This document shows positions 26,213 to 34,742 of a DNA stretch of 64,000 bases, in pieces. The stretch spans positions 1 through 64,000 of the forward strand of contig DASXUL010000025.1 of assembly GCA_036504855.1 (NCBI GenBank), given 5' to 3'. The translations under genes and the position numbers were made by a program. The stretch comes from DASXUL01 sp036504855. Its GTDB lineage: Bacteria > Armatimonadota > DTGP01 > JAKQQT01. The notes beneath the pieces are model-generated. The model saw only the letters and a program-made list of their open reading frames with translations, was not told where the DNA came from and searched no databases. Each line of letters begins with the position of its first letter. Within the stretch, counting starts at the first letter, position 1.

Positions 26213-26228
26213 CGTTTCACGTGAAGCG
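26213..26228. promoter_or_regulatory. Second parS-like site
   Basis: CGTTTCACGTGAAGCG keeps the GTTTCACGTGAA core of parS and matches 13 of 16 consensus positions. It lies in the gap between the ABC ATPase and msrB, about 4.3 kb from the site in parB. Confidence 0.65.
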
Positions 26229-26250
26229 CTCCCCACGCTGGCCTGCTCAT

Positions 26251-26634
26251 TCAGCCCTTGCGGAAATCGAGGCTTGCGGAATTGATGCAGTAGCGCAGCC
26301 CGGTGGGATTGGGGCCATCCGGGAAGACGTGGCCGAGGTGGCCCTTGCAGTTGGCGCACACCACCTCCACGCGCCGCATCCCGAGCGAATCGTCGTCCCG
26401 CGTCTCAATATTCGCTTTGTCCAAGGCGTCGAAGAAGCTCGGCCAGCCGCAGCCGGAGTCGAACTTCTCCGACGAGCGGAACAGCTCCGCTCCGCACCCG
26501 GCGCAAGTATACGTGCCGTCCTCGTGATAATCCCAGTATTTGCCCGTGAAGGCCCTCTCGGTGCCGGCCTCACGCAGCACGCGATACTGCTCCGGCGTCA
26601 GCGTTTCCTTCCAGTCTTGGTCGGTCTTGTCCAT
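26251..26634 (-). CDS. msrB: Peptide-methionine (R)-S-oxide reductase
   Basis: 127 residues. MsrB reduces the R form of methionine sulfoxide in proteins. Zinc-binding cysteine pairs are 'CAGCGAELF' and 'CANCKGHLGHVF'; the catalytic cysteine is in 'GLRYCINSASLDF'. 'GCGWPSFF' is conserved in the family. It follows msrA by 9 bases, so both stereoisomers of oxidised methionine can be repaired from one transcript. Confidence 0.96.
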   Translation of the reverse strand: MDKTDQDWKETLTPEQYRVLREAGTERAFTGKYWDYHEDGTYTCAGCGAELFRSSEKFDSGCGWPSFFDALDKANIETRDDDSLGMRRVEVVCANCKGHLGHVFPDGPNPTGLRYCINSASLDFRKG

Positions 26635-26643
26635 GGTCGCCCC

Positions 26644-27114
26644 TCACAGATGGCACGAGGCCAGCCCGCGCTTCTCCAGATACTGCTGATGGTAATCCTC
26701 GGCGCGATGAAACGCCGGCGCCGGCTCAATCTGTGTCACGATCGGCCGCTTGTAGGCGCCGCTCGCGTCGCGCTCGCGCTTCGACGCCTCCGCCGCGGCG
26801 GCCTGCTCCGGCGTGTGCGTGAAGATCACGCTCCGATATTGGTCGCCCACGTCCGGACCTTGCCGGTTCAGCGTGGTGGGATCGTGGTTCTCCCAGAAGA
26901 CCCGCAGCAGGTCATCATACGACACGCGCTTGGGGTCATACTCAACTTCCACCACCTCGGCGTGCCCGGTGGTGTGCGAGCAGACGTCTTCATAGGTCGG
27001 GCGCTCCGTGCGCCCGCCGGCGTACCCGACGGTCGTGGACGTTACGCCCGGCGTTGCACGGAACGCCGCCTCCACCCCCCAGAAACACCCCGCCCCAAAT
27101 GTGGCCTTTGCCAT
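26644..27114 (-). CDS. msrA: Peptide-methionine (S)-S-oxide reductase
   Basis: 156 residues. MsrA reduces the S form of methionine sulfoxide. The active-site motif 'GAGCFWGVEAAF' begins at residue 7, and 'GYAGG', 'TGHAEVVEVEYDP', 'VFWENHDPTTLNRQGPDVG' and 'DQYRS' follow. A late Cys near the C terminus ('LASCHL') may resolve the catalytic disulfide. It starts the msrA-msrB pair. Confidence 0.96.
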   Translation of the reverse strand: MAKATFGAGCFWGVEAAFRATPGVTSTTVGYAGGRTERPTYEDVCSHTTGHAEVVEVEYDPKRVSYDDLLRVFWENHDPTTLNRQGPDVGDQYRSVIFTHTPEQAAAAEASKRERDASGAYKRPIVTQIEPAPAFHRAEDYHQQYLEKRGLASCHL

Positions 27115-27185
27115 GCATCAGACTCCCTTCCAGGCGCGACATGGCGATCTCTCCGCCGGCGCCCGCACGATGTGTAACACCGGGC

Positions 27186-29741
27186 TCAGAGCCTGGGGTC
27201 CACCGGCTTGCTCTCCATCGCCAGAACGCCGAACACGCACTCGTGCACGCGGCGCAGCGGCTCCCGCCGCACGAATCGCTCCAGCGCCTCGATGCCCAGC
27301 GCGAACTCGTTGGCTGCCAGCGAACGCTTCGTGGAGACGCCCCGGTTGCGGAGCCGTTCCAGGTTCTCCGGCGCCGTATACTCCGCTCCGTACACCATCC
27401 GGAGGTAGTCGCGCCCACGACACTTCAGCGCCGGCTGCGCCAGCCCGCGCCGTCCGCGCAACACGAAGTCCAGCGGCTTCACCACCATGCCCTCTCCGCC
27501 GGCCTCCGTCAACCGCTCCCACCACGCGATGCCCGCCTCGCGGCTCTCAGGGCTTGCAAGATCCACCGTCCGGTACGGCGTCGGCATCAGCAGCCCTTCT
27601 TCCGAACAAATGTGCGATAGCGTATCCATGTGCCAGACGTTCGGCTTGTCGGCGTGCACGCTTCCCTCGGTGGCCAGGAGGTGGAACGGAGCCAGCCGAT
27701 AGCCCTCCAGGCCATCCACCGACCGGCAGTAACGCCGGTAGGCCTCCGTGAACCGCTCCGCCATCTCGGCTCGGTCCCGCGTGCGGGCGAACAAATGCTC
27801 TATCTCGCCGTCTTCCGACATCCGCCCGGCGGCGGCCTCCAAAGCGGCGATCGCCGGACGGAAAGCCGCCCTCGACGCCGCGCCCACGGCGGCGTACTGG
27901 CCACGCACCAGCGACATCGCCTTCGCCGACCACGGCATCAACTCCGCGTCGATGCAGACCCACTCGGTGGCGAACTCCTCCCACCACCCGGCGGCCCCCA
28001 CAGCATCGCGGACCCGATTCAGAAGCGCGGATTCCAGGGCCGCGTCTTGGAAGAACCGCCGGCCGGTGCGCGTCAAACACGCTCCGATCGACCCATCCGT
28101 TACCCCGAAACGCGCCCTGGCGGCGCCCTCGTCCCGACAGACGATCACGACGGCGCGGGAGCCCATGTGCTTCTCTTCGCACACCACGCCGCCGGCGCCC
28201 TCCCGCGTGAAGTAGGCGAAGGCCTCGTCCGGGTGTTCCAGCAGCCCCGGCCGCGCGGTGGTCTCCGATGGAGACATCGTGGGCGGCAGATAGATCAGCC
28301 AGTGCGGATCGGCGGCGAACCGGCTCATGGCCTCCAGCGCCGCCGCCGCGTTCTCCTCGCGGATCGTCACCTTGCCCATGAGGCGCGTTTCCACAATCCG
28401 CTTCCCAACCACATCGGCCAGGTCTAGAACGTCATCCAGTTCCTGCTGGGCCGATCGGTCCTCCGCGGGCTTCAGGAATGGCCGGGCCGGCTCCGCGTAC
28501 TCGCGCGCGGAGGGCGCGCTTATTAACTCACGCTCCGGGTACCGGAGCGCCGTCAGGGCGCCGCCGAACACGCAACCGGTGTCGATGTTGATGGTATTGT
28601 TCAGCCACTCCGGCTGAGGCGTCGGCGTGTGCCCATACACGACCATCGCCGGTCCGCGATACTCGGCGGCCCAGTCGGCGCGCACGGGCAGGCCAAACTC
28701 GTCGGTCTCGCCGGTCGTCTCGCCGTACAGGGCGAAGTCTCGCACCTTGCCGGAGCCGCGACCCTGCATCTCCTCGCGCATCCCGGCGTGCGCCACAACC
28801 AGCTTTCCATCGTCCAGCACGTAGTGGCTCACCAGCCCGTCCAGGAAGTCCGCGGCGGCCGTACGGAATCCCTCGCCCTCGGACTCCAATTGCGCAAGCG
28901 ACTCTTCCAGTCCGTGGTTCACCGTCACCTTCCGGCCGCGCAGGGCGCGCACCAGCTTCATGTCGTGGTTGCCGGGCACGCACAGCGCGGAGCCGGCCGC
29001 GCTCATCGCCATCGCCAGGCGCAGCACGGAGGCGATCTTCGGCCCGCGGTCCACCAGGTCGCCCAGGAGCACCGCCTTGCGGCCGTCCGGGTGCGCGGCG
29101 CACGGGCCGTCGTCGCCTTCCGTCACCGCGTAACCCAGGTTCCGAAGGAGGGCAACCAGCTCGTCGTAGCAGCCGTGGATATCGCCGATGATATCGAACG
29201 GCCCGTGCTCCGTCCGCCGGTTGTTCCAGAGCGGCTGCCGCTCGATCGTTACGCTGTCGACCTGCTCCGGCGAGGTCAGGATGTGAACGTGCCGGAACCC
29301 CTCTCGCTCAAGGCCCCGCAGCGAGCGGCGCAGGCTCTGCGCCTGGTTGCGGATAACGTGCGGGCCAAACGCGCGGTCGGCCCGCAGGCGGTTCCGTTCG
29401 CGGCAGGTCTCCTCGGGCAGGTTCAGCGCGATGGCCACCGGCAGCGCGTGGTACTGCCGCGCCAACGCTATCAGCGGCTTCCGCGCCTCCGGCTGCACGT
29501 TGGTGGCATCCACAACCGTCAGCCGTCCGGCCGCCAGCCTCTTGGCCGCGATGAAGTGCAGCACTTCGAACGCGTCCTTCGTGGCCGCCTGGTCGTTCTC
29601 ATCGTCCGACACCAGAGCGCGGCAGTGGTCCGATGAGATCACCTCCGTGGGCCGGAAGTGCGCCCGCGCGAACGTGGACTTCCCGCACCCCGAGGGGCCG
29701 ATGAGGATAACGAACGAAAGTTCCGGGATGGTGAGTTTCAT
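27186..29741 (-). CDS. pnkp: RNA repair polynucleotide kinase-phosphatase-ligase
   Basis: 851 residues, the usual bacterial Pnkp length. The kinase has P-loop 'GPSGCGKST' at 15-23. The metallophosphoesterase has 'GDIHGCYDEL' from 186, then 'GDLVDRGP' and 'GNHD'. The C-terminal ligase/adenylyltransferase has 'CEEKHMGSRAV' near residue 520 with the AMP-accepting Lys. Pnkp heals and seals broken RNA, mainly cleaved tRNA, and its ligase needs Hen1. Here hen1 is the first gene and pnkp the last of the same operon. ATG overlaps the previous stop (ATGA). Confidence 0.96.
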   Translation of the reverse strand: MKLTIPELSFVILIGPSGCGKSTFARAHFRPTEVISSDHCRALVSDDENDQAATKDAFEVLHFIAAKRLAAGRLTVVDATNVQPEARKPLIALARQYHALPVAIALNLPEETCRERNRLRADRAFGPHVIRNQAQSLRRSLRGLEREGFRHVHILTSPEQVDSVTIERQPLWNNRRTEHGPFDIIGDIHGCYDELVALLRNLGYAVTEGDDGPCAAHPDGRKAVLLGDLVDRGPKIASVLRLAMAMSAAGSALCVPGNHDMKLVRALRGRKVTVNHGLEESLAQLESEGEGFRTAAADFLDGLVSHYVLDDGKLVVAHAGMREEMQGRGSGKVRDFALYGETTGETDEFGLPVRADWAAEYRGPAMVVYGHTPTPQPEWLNNTINIDTGCVFGGALTALRYPERELISAPSAREYAEPARPFLKPAEDRSAQQELDDVLDLADVVGKRIVETRLMGKVTIREENAAAALEAMSRFAADPHWLIYLPPTMSPSETTARPGLLEHPDEAFAYFTREGAGGVVCEEKHMGSRAVVIVCRDEGAARARFGVTDGSIGACLTRTGRRFFQDAALESALLNRVRDAVGAAGWWEEFATEWVCIDAELMPWSAKAMSLVRGQYAAVGAASRAAFRPAIAALEAAAGRMSEDGEIEHLFARTRDRAEMAERFTEAYRRYCRSVDGLEGYRLAPFHLLATEGSVHADKPNVWHMDTLSHICSEEGLLMPTPYRTVDLASPESREAGIAWWERLTEAGGEGMVVKPLDFVLRGRRGLAQPALKCRGRDYLRMVYGAEYTAPENLERLRNRGVSTKRSLAANEFALGIEALERFVRREPLRRVHECVFGVLAMESKPVDPRL

Positions 29742-30243
29742 AGTTCCGTTGGCAGGCAGCGAGCGATGGCGGCGTTCCCGTCATTCTCGTCCACACAGCA
29801 TCTTTCCTTCAGCGACGCGAGCGCCTCCACCAGCCGGTGGTCGCCAAGCTCGGCGGCCGCCTCCACCAGTCGCGATGCCCTGTACTGATCACACTCGTCC
29901 TGCAGATGGCGGAGCAACGGGCCAGATGATCGGGCGTCGTTGCGCTGGGCCAATCCCACTATGGCCTCCACGCGCTCGTCGTGGAAGGGATCGTCATCCA
30001 GTCCGAACTGGCCAAAAATGTCCGCCCCAGTGCACGTTCCTTCGCGGACGGCGCCTCGCACAACCGACGAGCCGCCTCAAACGCCTCCCGATCCGTGCGG
30101 ACCTGCAGCGCGCTCACCAACTGCCAGCGCGCCTCGTAGTTCCCCTCCGCCAGCGCCAAGACGATGATCTCATCGGGCGAGCGGGCGTCGTGATGCCCAG
30201 GGCTCATGCAACGCACCTCCTCTATCGCTCCATCCGCCAACAT
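29738..30243 (-). pseudogene. HEAT-like gene broken by one-base frameshift
   Basis: The first frame runs from ATG 30243 (with AGGAGG 6 bases upstream) through 'NYEARWQLVSALQVRTDREA' to 'CEAPSAKERALG', the second from 'ADIFGQFGLDDDPFHDERV' to the stop at 29738. The join falls in a run of four C at 30025-30028 (plus strand); one more base would restore about 168 residues of HEAT-like repeat. It may be a real mutation or a homopolymer read error. The stop overlaps the pnkp start, so it belongs to the operon. The repaired protein would be smaller than the other two HEAT proteins here. Confidence 0.7.
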
Positions 30244-30321
30244 GACAGTCCTCCTGGCACTGTGAGAAAGTGCACACGGCGCTCGCAGGGTCGTCAACCC
30301 GCGGCTGTCACCCTTCGGTCG

Positions 30322-31362
30322 TCACTCTGGATGACCGCCATCGTCATTCCTCGCCAGTCTGTTGCGGAGCGTCCATTCCGCCTCCACCCAGCTCTCGCGC
30401 TCGGGGATTTCCACGGGAGGCATGGGCGGCGGGCACTCGCCGAAAAAGGCGATATCGCGCCGCAGGTAAGCCTTCTCCTCGTCGTTCAGCCGGTTCCACT
30501 TCTGGGTTGCGATAGCATCGAACAGGTCTTGCGCCGCCATGTTTGACGCGCGATGCCGGTCGAGGTAGCTCAACCCGATCACTATTTCCGTTTCGCCGTA
30601 CATGCCGATCTTGGGGGGATGCGAGAGCAAATACGCAACGCGGCGGCAGACCGCCTCCACAGCGCGGGCATCCCCACACCGGCGGATGGCCCTCATCGCG
30701 TTGTACTTCACGTTCGCCACCCGATCGCCAAGCGCCGCAATGAACAACGGCGTCAGTTCCGGTCCGCCCAGAGCCTCCAGAGCCCAGATCGCGGTCAGGC
30801 GCACTTCACAGACGGCATCGGCCGCGAACCGTGCCACGTCGGAAGCAGATTGCGCCGTGCCCACGGTCCTCAGCGCCCTCATGGCACAGATGACCGTTCG
30901 GGAGTCTTTGCGCGATCTCAGCGCCTGCACGAGGGCCGCCTCCGAGATGCCGCCGGGGCAGTGGCCCAGGGTTGCTATCGCCGACTCACGGACGCACGCG
31001 CGGCGGTCTTCCGCAAATGGAGCGATCAACTCGGCCTGCGGGATGCGGGGAAGCCGCAACAGATCATCTAGCAGAAACTGGAGGCACAAGCCGTTCCTCT
31101 CACGGCTCAACTGACCCACAAGCGCCTCGGCCACCGCCATACTTCGGGTGTTGCGCCCGAGATGCGATATCGCGAAGTACACGGCGATCCGGAGGTCGGT
31201 CTTCGCGCCGGGCAGCCGAACGAGCAGGGGATCCAGCAGCCTGGCGTCCGATAGGCGCTCCGCCTCCCGATAGGCTCGCCAGGAGATGGAGTCTTCCGAA
31301 TTGACTGCTGGCTCGTCCGTCGCCATCCTCCGCAGAAGGCCATCCAGTTCCGTCTCGGTCAT
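30322..31362 (-). CDS. HEAT-repeat protein, copy B
   Basis: 346 residues. It starts 'MTETELDGLLRRM' and carries 'NSEDSISWRAYREAERL'. Helical repeats of about 30-35 residues follow, such as 'LRIAVYFAISHLGRNTRSM', 'RACVRESAIATLGHC' and 'CEVRLTAIWALEALG'. A C-terminal part has 'NRLNDEEKAYLRRDIAFFGE'. It is clearly paralogous to the product at 33729-34742. HEAT repeats bind proteins or nucleic acid; no catalytic motif is seen. It lies between the DJ-1 gene and the broken HEAT gene in the hen1-pnkp operon. Confidence 0.88.
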   Translation of the reverse strand: MTETELDGLLRRMATDEPAVNSEDSISWRAYREAERLSDARLLDPLLVRLPGAKTDLRIAVYFAISHLGRNTRSMAVAEALVGQLSRERNGLCLQFLLDDLLRLPRIPQAELIAPFAEDRRACVRESAIATLGHCPGGISEAALVQALRSRKDSRTVICAMRALRTVGTAQSASDVARFAADAVCEVRLTAIWALEALGGPELTPLFIAALGDRVANVKYNAMRAIRRCGDARAVEAVCRRVAYLLSHPPKIGMYGETEIVIGLSYLDRHRASNMAAQDLFDAIATQKWNRLNDEEKAYLRRDIAFFGECPPPMPPVEIPERESWVEAEWTLRNRLARNDDGGHPE

Positions 31363-31400
31363 TTCCGATCACCTCGACTCGTCTCGTACACGCAGCGAGT

Positions 31401-31991
31401 TCACCACGAGCGCCACACCGTCCCTTGCCGGGCGTATTCCATTCCGGCGGCAACGGCTTCCGCCGCGCCGGCGCCGAGGAAGCGCTCCACCAGCCAGAGG
31501 GCCAGGTCCAGGCCGGAGGTCACGCCGCCCGCCGTTACGATGTCGCCGTCATCCACCACGCGGGCGTCCGTGATGGCGGCGCCGGCGGCGCGCAGGTCGG
31601 CCAGGGCCGAGCGGTGCGTGGTCGCCGGGCGGCCACTGGTGAGGCCGGCCGCCGCAAGGGCCATCGCTCCCGTGCAAACCGCCGCGATCACCGTGCCCTC
31701 GGCGTGCATGCGCCGCACCGTTTCCGGCAGGGTTCCCCGGGCGATGGCGCCGCGAACGCCGGAGGCCGAACCGGCAGCCCAGCCGCCGCCCGGCACGACG
31801 AGGATATCCGGCCGATCGCCCTCGCCGAGCCGCCCCTGAGGCCGCACGGCCAGGCCGTGCGCCGCCGTCACGGCCTCCGCGCCATCCTCGGAAACCAGGC
31901 TCACCGCCATCCGCGCGTTCGCCAACACCTCGTACGGCGCAATCGCATCCAACTCGTCGAACCCATCAAACACCGCAATCTGAACCGTCAC
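31401..31991 (-). CDS. DJ-1/PfpI family protein
   Basis: 196 residues. Key motifs are 'VQIAVFDGFDELDAIAPYEVL', split near residue 3-23, 'DILVVPGGGW' and the nucleophile elbow 'AAVCTGAMALA'. 'GGVTSGLDLALWLVE' is typical of the isonitrile hydratase-like branch. Family members are chaperones, glyoxalases or hydratases, so the activity is open. GTG at 31991 is preferred because GAGGAG is 7 bases upstream; GTG at 31994 is possible. It is 38 bases from the next gene and 16 from the previous. Confidence 0.88.
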   Translation of the reverse strand: MTVQIAVFDGFDELDAIAPYEVLANARMAVSLVSEDGAEAVTAAHGLAVRPQGRLGEGDRPDILVVPGGGWAAGSASGVRGAIARGTLPETVRRMHAEGTVIAAVCTGAMALAAAGLTSGRPATTHRSALADLRAAGAAITDARVVDDGDIVTAGGVTSGLDLALWLVERFLGAGAAEAVAAGMEYARQGTVWRSW

Positions 31992-32007
31992 CACTCGTCT
32001 CCTCTAC

Positions 32008-33681
32008 TCATTGCGCGCCCGTCGCGTCACATTCCGCCAGAAGGTCGCGCAGCCGCTCCTCTTTGGCGGCGGCAAGCCCGGCGCCGATCTCGGTGTTCAG
32101 CAGCGCGATGGCCGCCCCGGCGGCGGCGCGGGCGGCGGACAGGTCGCCCTCGGCCAGCAGCACGGCCGCCTCGGCGCGCCTGGCATCCGCGTCATCCTCC
32201 TTGGGCCCCGCAGCCTCCCAGTGCATGCGGGCGGCCGCTGCGTCGTGCGCGTACAGCCCCTCCAGGAACGCCGCTTCGTAGCGCAGGGCCGGGTGATCCC
32301 CGACGGCCAGGGCGGCCTCCAGCACGATCCGTGCGCGTTCGGGCCGGCCCGCATCCAAGTAATGCAGGCTCAGCATCGTGTGCGCCCACGAGTCGTATCC
32401 GCCCCAGGGGTCCCGCAAGGCGCGGCTCAGCAGGCCTTCGTCCCAGTCGCGGGGGCGTTGCCCCGCCGCCACCCGCCCCAGCAGCGTCGCCTGGGCCGCC
32501 GAAAAGCGCGTCCCCTCCGGGTCCGTCCAGAGCGCCCACAGCGCGGAGCCATCCGACTCGGCGTAAAAGCCCGGGACGCCGCTGAAGATAGCATGCGCGC
32601 CGGCGATGAGGGCCAGCAAACGCATCGCATCGCGGAACAGCGGGGCCACGCCGTCCGGCCAGAGGCCCCAGCCCACGAGTGCGAAAACCGCCGCCATGAT
32701 CAGGCTGCCCAGCGGGCCGCCCGCCGTGGCCCAACCGTCCCGCCTCCGAAACCGGCTCTCGTCCTCGGGCGCCATGAGCGCGTGTCCCGCTACGATATGC
32801 TCCAGCCCCTGCCACGTCACGCTCCGGCCCCCAGCGGTCTGCGCCGCCAGGACCGGGCCAACCTGGACGGCTACGAAGCGCATCCGCATCAGCCGCCCCA
32901 GCAACAGGTGCCCGCCTTCATGCGCGGCGATCAGCGCCAGGTAGCCCGCTAGCACGGTTCCGGCCGCCAGTACATGCCAGCGTCCGAACCACAGCGAAGC
33001 CGCCGCCAGGTTCACAAGGTAGAGGGCGCCGAACGCGATCGCCGCCGCCGCAATCCCCCATAGCCATCGTCTGACGCCGGCGCTGCTCCCCTCGTCGCCC
33101 TCCGGCTCTTTCTCGGGGTCATCGTCCTCGTCCTCGTCGACCGCTCCGGGATTCGTCAGGGCACCCTCAAACCAGAGGCGGCCCGGCGAGACGCCGTTGA
33201 CGCGCCAGATCAGGCCCGCGCCGGGGATCGCCTCCACGCTCTGTCGGAGCGCGGCATCGGGCTGGAAGAGGCCGGCGCGGATCAGCCGGCGCGTGAGCGG
33301 AGGCTGAACGCGCGCCCATTGCAGATGCCCCTGCATGCAGGCCGCCACGCCGCCAGCGATCCCAGCGCGCAAACCGGAATCCCGGGTCGATGCCGTGCTC
33401 AACGCCGCGAAGCTCAGCACAAACAGCAGAGCCGGACCGATGAGGACCGCGTATCCGTACACGGCGTGAGCGCCGCTCGACCTCCCGATGTACGAAGACG
33501 ACTCCGCAATGCCCATCACAAAGAGGAGGAACGCGGCCGGACACCACACCGCCAGAAGGATGGCGCGTCGCCGGTAGCGCCGCGATATCTTCCGCAATCG
33601 GGCGAGTTCCTCCGCATCCAGCGGGCGCTCCTGTACGTTGTCCCATTCCGACCCTGCATCCGCGCGTGACGTTGTTTCCAT
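32008..33681 (-). CDS. M50-like membrane metalloprotease, copy B
   Basis: 557 residues. Two membrane segments lie near residues 38-90, more near 205-280 and beyond. The zinc motif 'AAHEGGHLLLGRLM' is near residue 254 inside a membrane segment, as in site-2 proteases. 'GVPGFYAESDGSALW' may give the later metal-ligand Asp. The C-terminal 170 residues form tetratricopeptide-like helices ('DARRAEAAVLLAEGDLSAARA'). It should cut membrane proteins or peptides. It is paralogous to copy A at 34729-36426. Confidence 0.82.
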   Translation of the reverse strand: METTSRADAGSEWDNVQERPLDAEELARLRKISRRYRRRAILLAVWCPAAFLLFVMGIAESSSYIGRSSGAHAVYGYAVLIGPALLFVLSFAALSTASTRDSGLRAGIAGGVAACMQGHLQWARVQPPLTRRLIRAGLFQPDAALRQSVEAIPGAGLIWRVNGVSPGRLWFEGALTNPGAVDEDEDDDPEKEPEGDEGSSAGVRRWLWGIAAAAIAFGALYLVNLAAASLWFGRWHVLAAGTVLAGYLALIAAHEGGHLLLGRLMRMRFVAVQVGPVLAAQTAGGRSVTWQGLEHIVAGHALMAPEDESRFRRRDGWATAGGPLGSLIMAAVFALVGWGLWPDGVAPLFRDAMRLLALIAGAHAIFSGVPGFYAESDGSALWALWTDPEGTRFSAAQATLLGRVAAGQRPRDWDEGLLSRALRDPWGGYDSWAHTMLSLHYLDAGRPERARIVLEAALAVGDHPALRYEAAFLEGLYAHDAAAARMHWEAAGPKEDDADARRAEAAVLLAEGDLSAARAAAGAAIALLNTEIGAGLAAAKEERLRDLLAECDATGAQ

Positions 33682-33728
33682 AGTCGTGCAGCTCCCAAAC
33701 AGCGGACCTCTCGCAACCCGGCCGGCGG

Positions 33729-34742
33729 TCAGCGGTCGCCAGCGCCGGGCCCATCCCCCGCCTCCAGCCAGGCTGCCCGCCTCGGCAACTCAACGGGGGC
33801 CTCCGGCGCGGGACACTCCGCGAAGAACGGAAGGTCGCGCCGCAGGTATCCCTTTTCCACATCGCTCAGGACCGGCCACTTCACCGTGGCGATCCAATCG
33901 AATAGCGCTTGCACGCTCGCGTTCGACGCTCGGTACCGTTCGAGGTAGTGCAGGCCTGTCACCAACTCCGTCTCGCCGTGCAGCACCGTCTTGGGCCGAT
34001 GCAGCGCCAGGTGCTTCACTCGATGGCGCACAGACTCCACGGCCCGCTCGTCCGCGCGCCGCCGGATGGCGAAAATCGCGTAGCATTTCACGGTCGCCAC
34101 CCGGTCTTCCAGCCCCTGGATGTAAACCGGCGTTAGGTCCGGCCCGCCGATGGACGCCAAGGTGTTTAGAGCTACCGCGCGAACCTCCGCTTTCGCGTGG
34201 GCCACTAGCGGCACGATGTCGGGTACGGACCGAGCCGTCCCCATGTTATTCAGAGATGCAAGGGCGTAGATCAGGTCATCTGGATCCGCGTGATGGCGGA
34301 GAACGTCGATCAGCGCGCCTTCGGCGATCCCGCCTGCGCAGCGGCCCAGAGCGCCAATGGCAGCGTGCCGCACGAGCCATCTCGGGTCTTCCAGGTACGA
34401 CACGATCCTCTCGACATGCGGGATCATCGGCTGCCGCCCGATCCCCTGCAAGAGATAGTGCAGGACGTACTTGTCGGTCTCCTTCCCCAACTGCCCGATG
34501 AGGGCTTCGGCGATGGCTGGGTTGCCGGTGTTGCGCCCGAGGTGCGAGAGGGCGGTATACACGCGGTCCCGGCGCGCCTTCTTGGCGGCCGACATCCGCG
34601 CCAGCAAGGGCGCCATCAGACCCTCGTCGTCGAGGGCCTCCGCTTCCCGCAGGGCCTTCCATGAGATGGAGTCCGAAGAGACGGCGCAAAGCGTTTGGTC
34701 CTGCATCCGATCCAACAGGTCATCCAGTTCAACCTCGGTCAT
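33729..34742 (-). CDS. HEAT-repeat protein, copy A
   Basis: 337 residues from ATG 34742, chosen because its start 'MTEVELDDLLDRM' matches copy B; an upstream extension to 34832 overlaps the protease further and looks non-coding. 'SSDSISWKALREAEAL', 'DRVYTALSHLGRNTGNPAI' and 'VEKGYLRRDLPFFAECPAP' align with copy B throughout. It overlaps the end of protease copy A by 14 bases, so the two are coupled. Partner protein unknown. Confidence 0.88.
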   Translation of the reverse strand: MTEVELDDLLDRMQDQTLCAVSSDSISWKALREAEALDDEGLMAPLLARMSAAKKARRDRVYTALSHLGRNTGNPAIAEALIGQLGKETDKYVLHYLLQGIGRQPMIPHVERIVSYLEDPRWLVRHAAIGALGRCAGGIAEGALIDVLRHHADPDDLIYALASLNNMGTARSVPDIVPLVAHAKAEVRAVALNTLASIGGPDLTPVYIQGLEDRVATVKCYAIFAIRRRADERAVESVRHRVKHLALHRPKTVLHGETELVTGLHYLERYRASNASVQALFDWIATVKWPVLSDVEKGYLRRDLPFFAECPAPEAPVELPRRAAWLEAGDGPGAGDR

